Below, piece by piece: positions 1 through 6,670 of a DNA stretch of 10,429 nt (position 1 is the stretch's first letter; each line of letters begins with the position of its first letter). This DNA comes from Candidatus Thorarchaeota archaeon (GTDB lineage Archaea; Asgardarchaeota; Thorarchaeia; Thorarchaeales; Thorarchaeaceae): contig JAEOST010000145.1 of NCBI GenBank assembly GCA_016840245.1, positions 1 through 10,429 of the forward strand, written 5' to 3'. The notes below the pieces were generated by a model that was not told the DNA's origin, did not search any database, and saw only the letters and a list, made by a program, of their open reading frames with translations. Position numbers and translations under genes: made by a program.

Positions 1-864
1 GGTAGCATAAGGCCATCCAAGAGCTGTGAGTGTTGTGCATATTGCTTGATGATTCTGAGGATTGACTGCCAAGTTTTGAGAAAATGAAACCCTATTTACA
101 CCAACATGCCCTTCAGATAGATACCATCCCATTAACGAAAAGAAGTCGTCTTCCAATAGAATGTTTATACGTTGCCATTTACCTGCTTCACGATACTGCT
201 CTGCGCTTGTGGTCATTTTCACATAAAGTGGAGCAACACTTTCAGCATCTCGACGAAGAGTTTCTTTGGCGGATTCTGAGAGATCTGTCCATCTAGCTTT
301 GTACATCTTGCTGGTTTTGGAATATCTGAATTCGTCAATGATGACCTGAATTAAATCAGATTCAACTGACTGACCTTTTCGATATGTAAAACGTTTGAAG
401 TCGTTTCTCTTCATCCCCACTGTAAGATGACTTGGATCAATATAGTCTGGAATGAAAATATGTTGGAGGGGTGTATTGGTGAAGTAGTTCGTTCCAAGAA
501 TTAGCAAATCATCGCCAATTTCTATATCTTCTGCGGAAACTTCAACCACATCATATTCAGTCTCAACTGCTTTGGGTTTCTTGCTTCTTGTTGGATTTCG
601 AATTAGTTTTGGAATCATATGATTAGGAGTACATCTAAAAACACGCCCATCATCGAGAGTGAAATCCAATGTATGAGAATCTATACTTCTTGTGAATCCA
701 ATGATTGGAGTGTAAGTAGGCTTACCGAATTGTGGAGATTCCAGTTCATTGTGAACAGAGAGAATTTCAAGACCGCTCCATGAATTTTGCAGTGACCCAA
801 TCTTACACTTCTTCACAAACCCATCTGAGGACCTCACCACAACTTCCTCATCAAAGGGAAGACA
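1..864 (-). other. Intein (N-terminal 288 residues) with LAGLIDADG homing endonuclease, inserted in DNA polymerase motif B
   Basis: The polymerase frame changes abruptly at Cys (862-864) from KVFVNA to CLPFDEEVVVRSSDG, a classic intein block A: nucleophilic Cys1 followed by LPxDE. Block B is RCTPNHMIP; the TPNH core lies at 619-630 (intein residues 79-82), and its Thr and His assist the first N-S acyl shift. About 160 residues later comes LMGWYLSEGHVG at 100-135 (from intein residue 244), a LAGLIDADG dodecapeptide (block C) whose acidic Glu would be a metal ligand of the homing endonuclease. The second dodecapeptide, blocks F and G with the terminal His-Asn, and the +1 nucleophile are off the left edge. 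Motif B is a known intein target in archaeal family-B polymerases; by eye this insertion is at, or one residue downstream of, the thermococcal KxxxN^S site. No stop or frameshift is seen in the visible part, so splicing and homing functions may be intact. Confidence 0.9.
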
Positions 865-2244
865 AGCATTAACGAACACCTTCAATGCTTTCTCAACAAC
901 AGTGTACCAGTTTCTGGTTCGTTCCTCAAGCGACTTATCCTTACTCTTAGACTTGAACCAGTCAACACGAGTGTCTCTAAAGAAACCGATAGTCTGACTG
1001 ATCATTCCAGTTCGCTTCGTACAAATCCAATGATCGGTTTCCGGGACCTTGTTATTCTCTGCAAGACGGCACTCCTCATGAGGACAGTCTACAGTCTCAT
1101 AACTGATGTTATGACGTTTCATAATGGTAGGATACAGACTGGCAAAGTCCAGCACAGTTGCGTTGAAGTGTACACCAGCTATAGGTTCAATGACAATTGC
1201 ACCTTTGAATCGTTTGTCCTTAATCATGGCCTCAGTCTGAGCATCTGATGATTTCATAGTTTCAATGTCAGCTGGTCTTGGAATCAGATTACCGCGAGAG
1301 CGATGTTCTTGCCTGAATAGGGATTGAATCCAAGATGATATTCCCAGTCGTGTCACATCTTCCATTGAGAGTCTAGAGATACGCATTAACAGAATGATGA
1401 GGCGGAGCAACAGATTGTTGTCATAGCTGGTTATTCTGAGGGTGATATTTGCATCAAGCCAACAGTAGTGAGCCAGCTCATAGTAAGGAAGGGATGAGAT
1501 ATCTGTACTAAGATCAAGCTTCCCAATGTCCAAGAGTCCTTTTGCTATAGAATCGAGATTGGTCCTCTCATAGGCTCCAGAGAGTGCGTAGAGTCGGATT
1601 GATGGATTCTTCAGGAATCGGTACAAGTCAACATGGACTCCCTGATCCAATAATGCTATCTCATTTCCACGACCCATTCGAATTGGACAGTATCGATCCA
1701 TGTCAATCTTGAGCCTCTCAGCTCGGTGATACATGTAGTTCAGGTCGAAAGCATCACCAACAAAAGTGAGGACAATTGGATATTGGTCAATGATTCTGAA
1801 TGCTTCAACGAGCATATCAGCCTCTGATTCAAAGTACACAATGTCAAGTCCAGCAGGAAAGTCTGCAGTCTTTTTACCCTCATCAATACCCTTTCGACGT
1901 AAGACGAAACATTTCTGAAAGTCCTCGTTGTCTGATAGTCCAATAGCTGTCACGGGATAAGGTGATGTATTAGCATCTGGTACTCGATTCTTAACAGGTG
2001 TATAGACTTCGATATCAACAGCTAATCTGCGAATATCAGGGACTTCTGTAAAGAAGAGTGGAGCATACTCGTTTATCACACGAGCAATACCTTTGTCTTC
2101 ACTGAATATCTCCGCAAATTGCGACATGACGTCATCATCGAGGTCCGGAGGAGATGGCTCAAGTTTACCATCAACAATCTTGTATGTCATTCCTGATACC
2201 AAGTTATTGTCGTAGGTGTAGCAATTACGATAGCGAATATTTTC
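1..2244 (-). CDS. polB: Family-B DNA polymerase, exonuclease and palm region with intein (3' end outside window)
   Basis: This is the main part of the replicative DNA polymerase, open in one frame from 2244 to base 1. Numbered from the TTG at 2883, with the amber as codon 213, the proofreading exonuclease motifs are all present: Exo I LAVDIEVYTP (D290, E292), Exo II TFVGDAFDLNY (D377) and Exo III YCWLDANIT (Y473, D477). Polymerase motif A is DFASLYPTIMKRHN (D579). It is followed by a Cys/His cluster (DCPHEEC and a later HWIC), a likely metal site of the kind seen in archaeal PolB. Motif B begins at K668 as KVFVNA and is interrupted after A673 by an intein starting with Cys. The expected continuation (Ser/Thr-Tyr-Gly) and motif C (DTD) lie beyond the left edge. 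If the amber truly ends translation, the nearest internal starts are TTG at 2200-2202 and ATG at 2188-2190; initiation there would lose the N-terminal domain but keep the exonuclease and palm. All visible catalytic residues are intact, which argues against an old pseudogene. Confidence 0.9.
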
Positions 2245-2247
2245 CTA
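2245..2247 (-). other. In-frame TAG (amber) codon inside the DNA polymerase reading frame
   Basis: On the minus strand the codons read CAT GCT TGG TAG GAA AAT ATT CGC (H A W stop E N I R), and the frame before and after the TAG is identical. A single change of TAG to GAG, AAG or CAG would restore an uninterrupted protein with a plausible HAW-x-ENIRYRNC sequence. Four other genes in this window also end in TAG, so TAG normally looks like a stop here. The codon could be a genuine nonsense mutation, a base-calling or assembly error, or a readthrough or pyrrolysine codon; the sequence alone cannot decide. Confidence 0.85.
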
Positions 2248-2883
2248 CCAAGCATGACTTACTCCATCCTGACTGAGAGAGTCGCGTATGGCTCCAGCAC
2301 GACCTCCAATAGCTAAGGGATCAGTTGCTATCACCTTGGTCATTGTCACAGGACGATCTCGGAGCAAATCAACTAAATCCACACTCTCAGCACGTACGAA
2401 ACCCCGGTTGTTTCGAATCCCAGGCATACTCTCTACTGTCTGGGCAGGAAAGTCTGTATAGCAATAGGGCTTGTGATTTGTATTGTCAAACCAGAAGTAA
2501 ATCTCCTTAGTATCAGGATTGTATAATCGTGCTACAGCCTTGTTTTGAGCACCGTCATAATCTACTGATAGTAGAATGGAGGGAGAGAGATTTTTGGGAA
2601 CTGAACGAGTGCCAACTGTTAGATCCATTGTAAGCTCCTCATCAGGTATTGATAAATCATCTTCATCATCCACTGTGAAGACTGCTGCTGAACGTTCAGT
2701 TGGTGGACTGGACTCTGAAGGTGATTCATCAGTAATTGTGTGTGAATCGGATTTAGAGTCCTCTGATTCTTTGGGTGTAGCTTGTCGCTGTTCTTTACTC
2801 TTTGAGTTTTCAGTTTCAGAACCGCCAAAGAAGTCTTCTAAGCTTGATTGACCTTCTTCATCTGAATTATCGTTCTTTCCCAA
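2245..2883 (-). CDS. polB: Family-B DNA polymerase, N-terminal segment ending at an in-frame amber codon
   Basis: This is the first 212 codons of the family-B DNA polymerase that continues in the same frame to the left edge. The start is TTG at 2883: an in-frame TGA lies three codons upstream (2890-2892), and GAGGAA sits a few bases before the TTG as a plausible ribosome binding site. Residues 12-19 read QSSLEDFF, a textbook PIP box (QxxLxxFF) for binding the PCNA sliding clamp. Residues 20 to about 80 are rich in Ser, Glu, Asp and Thr and are probably disordered. From about residue 100 the sequence becomes ordered (LSVDYDGAQNKAVARLY and onward), consistent with the polymerase N-terminal domain. 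The segment ends at HAW followed by TAG, and homologous sequence (ENIRYRNCYTYDNN) resumes immediately in the same frame. Alone this piece has neither exonuclease nor polymerase motifs, so it is best read as the front of one gene that is interrupted, misread or read through. Confidence 0.85.
   Translation of the reverse strand: MGKNDNSDEEGQSSLEDFFGGSETENSKSKEQRQATPKESEDSKSDSHTITDESPSESSPPTERSAAVFTVDDEDDLSIPDEELTMDLTVGTRSVPKNLSPSILLSVDYDGAQNKAVARLYNPDTKEIYFWFDNTNHKPYCYTDFPAQTVESMPGIRNNRGFVRAESVDLVDLLRDRPVTMTKVIATDPLAIGGRAGAIRDSLSQDGVSHAW
2827..2850 (-). other. PIP box (PCNA-binding motif) near the polymerase N-terminus
   Basis: Codons 12-19 from the TTG start spell QSSLEDFF, an exact match to the QxxLxxFF consensus by which DNA polymerases, FEN1, RFC and ligase bind the PCNA clamp. 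It is followed by about 60 acidic and serine-rich residues that look unstructured, so the motif could act as a flexible tether. The motif match is seen directly; PCNA binding is inferred. Confidence 0.7.
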
Positions 2884-2985
2884 GGTTCCTCAGTAGTTGG
2901 GTGTTTGATTACCCCTGATAAGCACTTCCAAAGAGTGAATTTGTATAGCGTCGCCTTCATTAGAGACTACTATCAATCCAACACT
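2884..2985. promoter_or_regulatory. Divergent promoter region between polB and the PPC-domain gene
   Basis: These 102 bp separate the TTG start of the polymerase (minus) from the ATG of the PPC-domain gene (plus), so both promoters should lie here. An AT-rich stretch, aatttgtatagcg at about 2938-2950, reads TATA-like on both strands. It lies about 40 bp upstream of the plus-strand ATG and about 60 bp upstream of the minus-strand TTG. The polymerase side also has a GAGGAA Shine-Dalgarno-like site; the plus-strand gene has no clear one. Promoter positions are inferred from spacing only. Confidence 0.35.
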
Positions 2986-3426
2986 ATGGTGCGCGCATTC
3001 CAAACACAGGCAGAGAAGACAATCATAGCTAAACTGGAACCTGGAGAAGATATTCTCAATACAATAATGGCCTTGGCCGCTGAACACAAGATACAGAGTG
3101 GGCAGGTTTCATTCATTGGCGCCATCGCGAAAGCCAGACTCGGATACTTTGATAGAGCAACTAGTGAATATCAAGAGATAACTATTGATAGAGATCTAGA
3201 GGTAGTTTCAGGGATGGGAAATATCGCAGTTCTTGATGATGGAAGCGTTGTGGTCCATGCACACCTCGTAGTAGCTGATGATGAAGGCATTTGCTATGGG
3301 GGCCATCTTATGAAGGGATGTGAGGTGTCAGTGACCATTGAACTCCTTATGACTCAATTTGATGGATCACTCCAGCGTGGCAAAGACGAAGCAACCGGTC
3401 TCAATCTCATTCAGGATTTCGCATAG
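2986..3426 (+). CDS. PPC/DUF296-domain protein
   Basis: This is a small 146-residue protein that is essentially one PPC (plants and prokaryotes conserved, DUF296) domain, close to the usual length of free-standing prokaryotic members. The N-terminus fits the family pattern of a first strand and helix (KTIIAKLEPGEDILNTI). It is followed by SGQVSFIGAI near residues 38-47, SGMGNIAVLDDG at 75-86, and the hallmark H91-A-H93 with GGHL at 105-108. In prokaryotic structures of this family the conserved histidines bind a metal and the protein forms trimers. The molecular role is not established: plant versions sit in AT-hook DNA-binding proteins, and this one has no AT-hook. ATG at 2986 is preferred because an in-frame TTG at 2905 would add 27 residues outside the domain. 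It ends with TAG and is convergent with the HIT gene, 8 bp away. Confidence 0.85.
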   Translation: MVRAFQTQAEKTIIAKLEPGEDILNTIMALAAEHKIQSGQVSFIGAIAKARLGYFDRATSEYQEITIDRDLEVVSGMGNIAVLDDGSVVVHAHLVVADDEGICYGGHLMKGCEVSVTIELLMTQFDGSLQRGKDEATGLNLIQDFA

Positions 3427-3434
3427 TTGATTGG

Positions 3435-3863
3435 TCAAGCTTCTCTGATAAGTGTGGCTTTTGCATCTAGTTCCTCTCGGGGTGCCATACTCTCACGGTA
3501 GTTGTCAGGAAATCTGAAACCAAAGGTGTCTTTATGATTACGGGGGATTACATGAAAGTGAAGGTGTGGAACTTCTTGGCCTGCACCCGATCCATTGGCT
3601 GCAATATTAAGAACGCCCTCGGGTTGGAACGCCCGATTCACACTCCGGGTAAGATCTGCAAGCTTCCTTCCCAGGTGTGATATAACATGTGGATCAATAT
3701 CAAACATATTCTCGTAGTGATTCTTGGGTATGATGAGGCAGTGACCATCTGTGACGGGAAATACGTCCATGAAAGCCAAAACAACCTCATCTTCGAATAC
3801 CACTGAGGCGGGAATCTCGCCCCGTACAATCTTACAAAAAATGCAATCCTCAGAGCTGTTCAT
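3435..3863 (-). CDS. HIT-family (Hint-like) nucleotide hydrolase
   Basis: This is a 142-residue histidine triad protein, a normal length for Hint-type members that cleave nucleoside phosphoramidates or related AMP-linked substrates in the cytoplasm. The HIT motif HLHFHVIPR is complete (H100, H102, H104; the central histidine of the triad is the nucleophile in the family). It is preceded by NIAANGSGAGQEVP, matching the usual N-G-x-x-AGQ-x-V loop. C7-IF-C10, with H49 and H100, resembles the zinc site of many bacterial and archaeal HIT proteins. ATG at 3861-3863 is chosen because MNSSEDCIFCKIV is the typical family beginning. A longer frame to 3926 adds 21 residues with no family resemblance. 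A TTTATC element about 26-31 bp upstream of this ATG could be the TATA box of a leaderless transcript. The gene ends in TGA. The exact substrate cannot be read from sequence. Confidence 0.92.
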   Translation of the reverse strand: MNSSEDCIFCKIVRGEIPASVVFEDEVVLAFMDVFPVTDGHCLIIPKNHYENMFDIDPHVISHLGRKLADLTRSVNRAFQPEGVLNIAANGSGAGQEVPHLHFHVIPRNHKDTFGFRFPDNYRESMAPREELDAKATLIREA

Positions 3864-3956
3864 ATTCAGAATATAGGATTTAAGCAGTGATAAAGCGTTC
3901 GAAGCGCATTGAACAGGTCTACACAAATCTCATTAGAGCAGTTCCCTTGAAAATAT
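3864..3956. promoter_or_regulatory. Divergent intergenic region between the HIT gene and the GIFT-like gene
   Basis: These 93 bp must carry promoters for both flanking genes. On the minus strand TTTATC lies about 26-31 bp before the HIT ATG, the right spacing for an archaeal TATA box with a leaderless start. On the plus strand there is no strong TATA element or Shine-Dalgarno site before the GTG at 3957; ccttgaaaat immediately upstream is only AT-rich. These are weak assignments from spacing. Confidence 0.25.
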
Positions 3957-5159
3957 GTGACGCGGCAACTTCAGGTGCTATCATTGAGCGGACGTAGAAA
4001 GAAGATTTTCTTTGACCAGACACAGAACGAACGTGGAAAGATCGAATCAACCTATTCGGATTTAGCTAGACTATTGAAGGATAACGATTACGATGTCGAG
4101 GCCTACACGGAATTTATGATTTTGGACAAGAAGATAGCAGAAGGGGCAGTGATTGTCTTTGGGTGTCCAAATAGCTCGAAGCTCAGGAATCCAGAGATTG
4201 AAACTCTCAAAAAATATGTGAAAAGTGGTGGAAGTCTCATGTTGCTGTCCCTCTCAGGAGGGGATAAGGGTCTAATGAACAACATGAGCAAGCTCTCAGA
4301 AATCTTCGGAATCACGTTTGAGAACACTGCAGTCAAGGATGATCGGAATAACTCAGGGATTCCGACAATGCCCATCATCAAGGACCTAGTCCCACATTTC
4401 ATAACAAAAGACGTGAAGGAAGTATTATACCCCTCAGGATGTACACTCAGGGTTTCGGGTAAAGCAACAATTCTTGCAACCACTTCAACTATGGCAGACC
4501 CACCAGGTCAACCAATCATCGCATTGGCTGAATACGGAAAAGGCCGTGTCATGTGTATTGGTAGTTATGAGATATTCAGGAAAGGTGGAGGACTAGCCAA
4601 CAAGGCGAACAAAGTCTTTGCAGTGAATGCGTTCACTTGGTTAAGTGGAGATGACAGATCCTTTGAATCGTCTGAATCTACAGTAACTGAGGAGAAAACA
4701 GCACCGAAAGAAAGTACAACGGCGGATCCAGTTATGGCACAGGAGATGGAAAACACACTTCGTCGTCTCGTAAATGCAGTCTTTGATCTGCAGAAGGATA
4801 TCTCAAAGGTCCGAGAGAAAGTTGACAGTGTGGAGAAGAATATCGAGAGTCTCAGAGACCAGTTCCAAGACTTTGCAGAAAAGACTCAGGATCAGCTAGG
4901 CATAATGATACCATCAAAGCAGTTTCTGACCGAGGAAGAGAATCAAGCAGCCGAGATTGGGGCCGATATCAAGGCACTTGAGAAAGAGATACGTTCAGTT
5001 GAGCAGCTCCGTGAACATATCGAGCAACGCCATTCATCCGGAGTCATGCCCAAGGAGTCCTATACGGAACAGGCAGAGAAACTTGATTCTAGAATAAAGA
5101 GTCTTGAGAAGAAGCTAAAGAAGAAACTGAAAGAGATGGATGCCCTCTCAGAGATCTGA
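3957..5159 (+). CDS. GIFT-like (IFT52/DUF4350-type) domain protein with C-terminal coiled coil
   Basis: This is a 400-residue, probably cytosolic protein with no signal peptide or membrane segment. Residues 1 to about 230 resemble a GIFT/DUF4350-type Rossmann-like fold. Visible are FDQTQNERGKI at 19-29, a helix (TYSDLARLLKDNDYDVEAY), a strand AVIVFGCP at 64-71, EIETLKKYVKSGGSLMLLS at 80-98, and a late AEYGKGRVMCIGSYEIF at 191-207. Such domains occur in bacterial gliding-associated proteins and in eukaryotic IFT52, where they bind partners or ligands non-catalytically. Residues 231-260 are a Ser/Thr/Glu-rich linker. Residues 263-312 and about 335-395 have heptad-like patterns of coiled coil, ending in a SHOCT-like stretch (SGVMPKESYTEQAEKL) and a lysine-rich helix. 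The start is GTG at 3957; no Shine-Dalgarno site is seen. The gene ends in TGA, 14 bp from the convergent neighbour. The fold call rests on motif resemblance, and the cellular role is unknown. Confidence 0.75.
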   Translation: MTRQLQVLSLSGRRKKIFFDQTQNERGKIESTYSDLARLLKDNDYDVEAYTEFMILDKKIAEGAVIVFGCPNSSKLRNPEIETLKKYVKSGGSLMLLSLSGGDKGLMNNMSKLSEIFGITFENTAVKDDRNNSGIPTMPIIKDLVPHFITKDVKEVLYPSGCTLRVSGKATILATTSTMADPPGQPIIALAEYGKGRVMCIGSYEIFRKGGGLANKANKVFAVNAFTWLSGDDRSFESSESTVTEEKTAPKESTTADPVMAQEMENTLRRLVNAVFDLQKDISKVREKVDSVEKNIESLRDQFQDFAEKTQDQLGIMIPSKQFLTEEENQAAEIGADIKALEKEIRSVEQLREHIEQRHSSGVMPKESYTEQAEKLDSRIKSLEKKLKKKLKEMDALSEI

Positions 5160-5171
5160 ACCGCTGGTTCA
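5157..5171. terminator. Short inverted repeat at a convergent gene junction
   Basis: TGAACC-GCT-GGTTCA is a perfect 6-bp stem with a 3-base loop. It begins at the TGA stop of the plus-strand gene and lies just before the stop of the minus-strand membrane gene. Its position between convergent genes suits a bidirectional terminator or mRNA-end hairpin, but no strong T-tract follows on either strand and archaeal termination relies mainly on such tracts. The repeat is seen directly; the function is a guess. Confidence 0.3.
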
Positions 5172-5173
5172 TT

Positions 5174-6652
5174 CTATCCAACTATATCTTCGATAAATCC
5201 GACTAACTCATTTGCTCCATATTTGAGTGCCCGATATATCTCTCCAAAATATCGGTGGAATGGATAGCTGATTGTAATCAATACCAAGAATAAGAAGTAG
5301 ACCGTTCTATGGGGAAACAGTAGAAGAATGGTCAACACAAAGGGGAGAATAAGCATCGGAATAGAGACGCGAATAGAGGTTGCGTCCTTTGAACACATAC
5401 TGGAAACAGCCAAAATAGAGAGAAAGGGAATGAGAAGAACCAGATAATATTTGTATATCCCTCGCGGGCTCCAGAGATGAAGCCACAGTACTAGCATTAG
5501 TGTCAGAAAGAATATCCTTCGCCAATAACCTCTAATGTTGCTATCGTCTTTTACTTCCAGTAACATCAGTGCTGTGATGGGTAGAATTCCAATCATAAGT
5601 CCAATAGATGAGAATGATAGGACATTGAAGATCTCCACGACCCACGCGGGTGCTCCAAAGGATATGAAGAGGTGTGCTATTACTATTGGATGGCTTGCCT
5701 TTGGTAGAGCTGAAAGGTCTGTAAGATAGGTACCTCCTGCACGTTGGAGGATTTGGTAGAAGTAGTTTAGGGGATCAAGGATGTATGGTAAGGATAGTGT
5801 AACGAAGTAGACGATCGCAATTATTGCAGTCTTACCGAAACCGACCAAGTCTACTGCATCGCTTAGCAAAGTCTTTGACTCTGTATCTTCCAACTGCTCA
5901 TATTCATCATCTGTATGGCCATTCTCATTTCTTATTCGAACTGCACGTTTGACCACAAATGCTAGCACCGGTATGCCTAGGAATATAGCAGTTTGTTTGA
6001 ATAGAACGGATGTGACCATTGCTAAGACTCCAGCAGTGCGGTGTCCCTTCATCATCAAATAGAATGACAACATTGCGAAGAAGACGAAAGGAGAGGGATT
6101 CAACCACAAGAATGTAACATGATACAGAACAAGAGGGTTCAGTAGGTATGTTGCTGCGGCAACCTCTCCTACCCGTTTGTTATCAGATAGGAATCGAGCA
6201 ATTCCATAGACAGGAAGGGCTGTCATGTAACCAAAGATGCACAAAACCAGACCAATACCAAATGGCTGTATTGGGAGGATTCGTCCAAGAGCACAGATAT
6301 AGACATACAATGGAGGAAAGAAGTAGGGTGTATTGTAGGTTCCACGCTCTATCACAAGTCGGTCAAATGATTCTGTATAGGGTACATGCCCTGAGAGAAA
6401 TTGATCGGCCCATGATATGTAGTAGTAATCGTGGTCGACGTATCCCTCGAAGTACACATTGATAGCTGAGCCAAAGAATGGAAGTTCACCATTACCATTC
6501 CACATTCCGCGATAGGGGCGTATCCTATCAGCAACAAAGTCAATTGCAGCCATGTTATAGATAAATGCCCAGACTATCACGCCAATCACTAGGACGAGTA
6601 TTAGGACGCGGTACTCAGAGAACCAACTGCGAAGTTTCAACTGAGCACCCAT
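5174..6652 (-). CDS. Multi-pass membrane protein, probable GT-C-fold glycosyltransferase (short paralogue)
   Basis: This 492-residue integral membrane protein resembles GT-C superfamily enzymes that transfer sugars from polyprenyl-phosphate donors on the outer face of the membrane. Residues 15-36 form the first membrane segment. The first outer loop carries YFEGYVDHDYYYISWADQF (67-85) with acidic E69, D73 and D75 where GT-C enzymes keep their catalytic Asp. It continues with the family-like LSGHVPY and YFFPPLYVYI at 110-119. Further hydrophobic helices follow at about 130-150, 165-180, 185-202, 207-235, 275-290, 322-345, 350-370 and several to the C-terminus. A charged loop (about 236-262, RNENGHTDDEYEQLED) interrupts them. 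A late SPRGIYKYY motif is shared with the neighbour. ATG at 6652 follows the paralogous upstream gene by 18 bp, so the two are probably co-transcribed. It ends in TAG. Donor, acceptor and even transferase activity are inferred from topology and loop motifs. Confidence 0.75.
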   Translation of the reverse strand: MGAQLKLRSWFSEYRVLILVLVIGVIVWAFIYNMAAIDFVADRIRPYRGMWNGNGELPFFGSAINVYFEGYVDHDYYYISWADQFLSGHVPYTESFDRLVIERGTYNTPYFFPPLYVYICALGRILPIQPFGIGLVLCIFGYMTALPVYGIARFLSDNKRVGEVAAATYLLNPLVLYHVTFLWLNPSPFVFFAMLSFYLMMKGHRTAGVLAMVTSVLFKQTAIFLGIPVLAFVVKRAVRIRNENGHTDDEYEQLEDTESKTLLSDAVDLVGFGKTAIIAIVYFVTLSLPYILDPLNYFYQILQRAGGTYLTDLSALPKASHPIVIAHLFISFGAPAWVVEIFNVLSFSSIGLMIGILPITALMLLEVKDDSNIRGYWRRIFFLTLMLVLWLHLWSPRGIYKYYLVLLIPFLSILAVSSMCSKDATSIRVSIPMLILPFVLTILLLFPHRTVYFLFLVLITISYPFHRYFGEIYRALKYGANELVGFIEDIVG

Positions 6653-6670
6653 AATGGATCAACTTCCAAC

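Noticed and set aside
84..1248. Short plus-strand frames at 84-296 and 1030-1248
   Set aside because: They lie opposite the intein and the polymerase motif A region, which are strongly supported on the minus strand; the translations have no family features.
2245..2247. Selenocysteine readthrough at the polymerase stop
   Set aside because: Selenocysteine uses TGA, and this codon is TAG.
2240..2260. Frameshift as the cause of the break in the polymerase
   Set aside because: The codons on both sides of the TAG are in the same frame and both match polymerase sequence, so no insertion or deletion is needed; it is a single stop codon.
2576..2851. Plus-strand open frame of 91 codons opposite the polymerase N-terminus
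   Set aside because: It is antisense to the Ser/Glu-rich disordered region, whose biased codons leave the opposite strand open; it shows no recognisable domain, and the minus-strand PolB signal is clear.
2905..2985. Longer N-terminus (TTG at 2905) for the PPC-domain protein
   Set aside because: The added 27 residues are outside the domain, would consume most of the divergent promoter spacer, and the ATG at 2986 fits the normal family start.
3864..3926. Extended start for the HIT protein at 3926
   Set aside because: The extra 21 residues do not look like the family; MNSSEDCIFCKIV from the ATG at 3863 is the typical HIT beginning.
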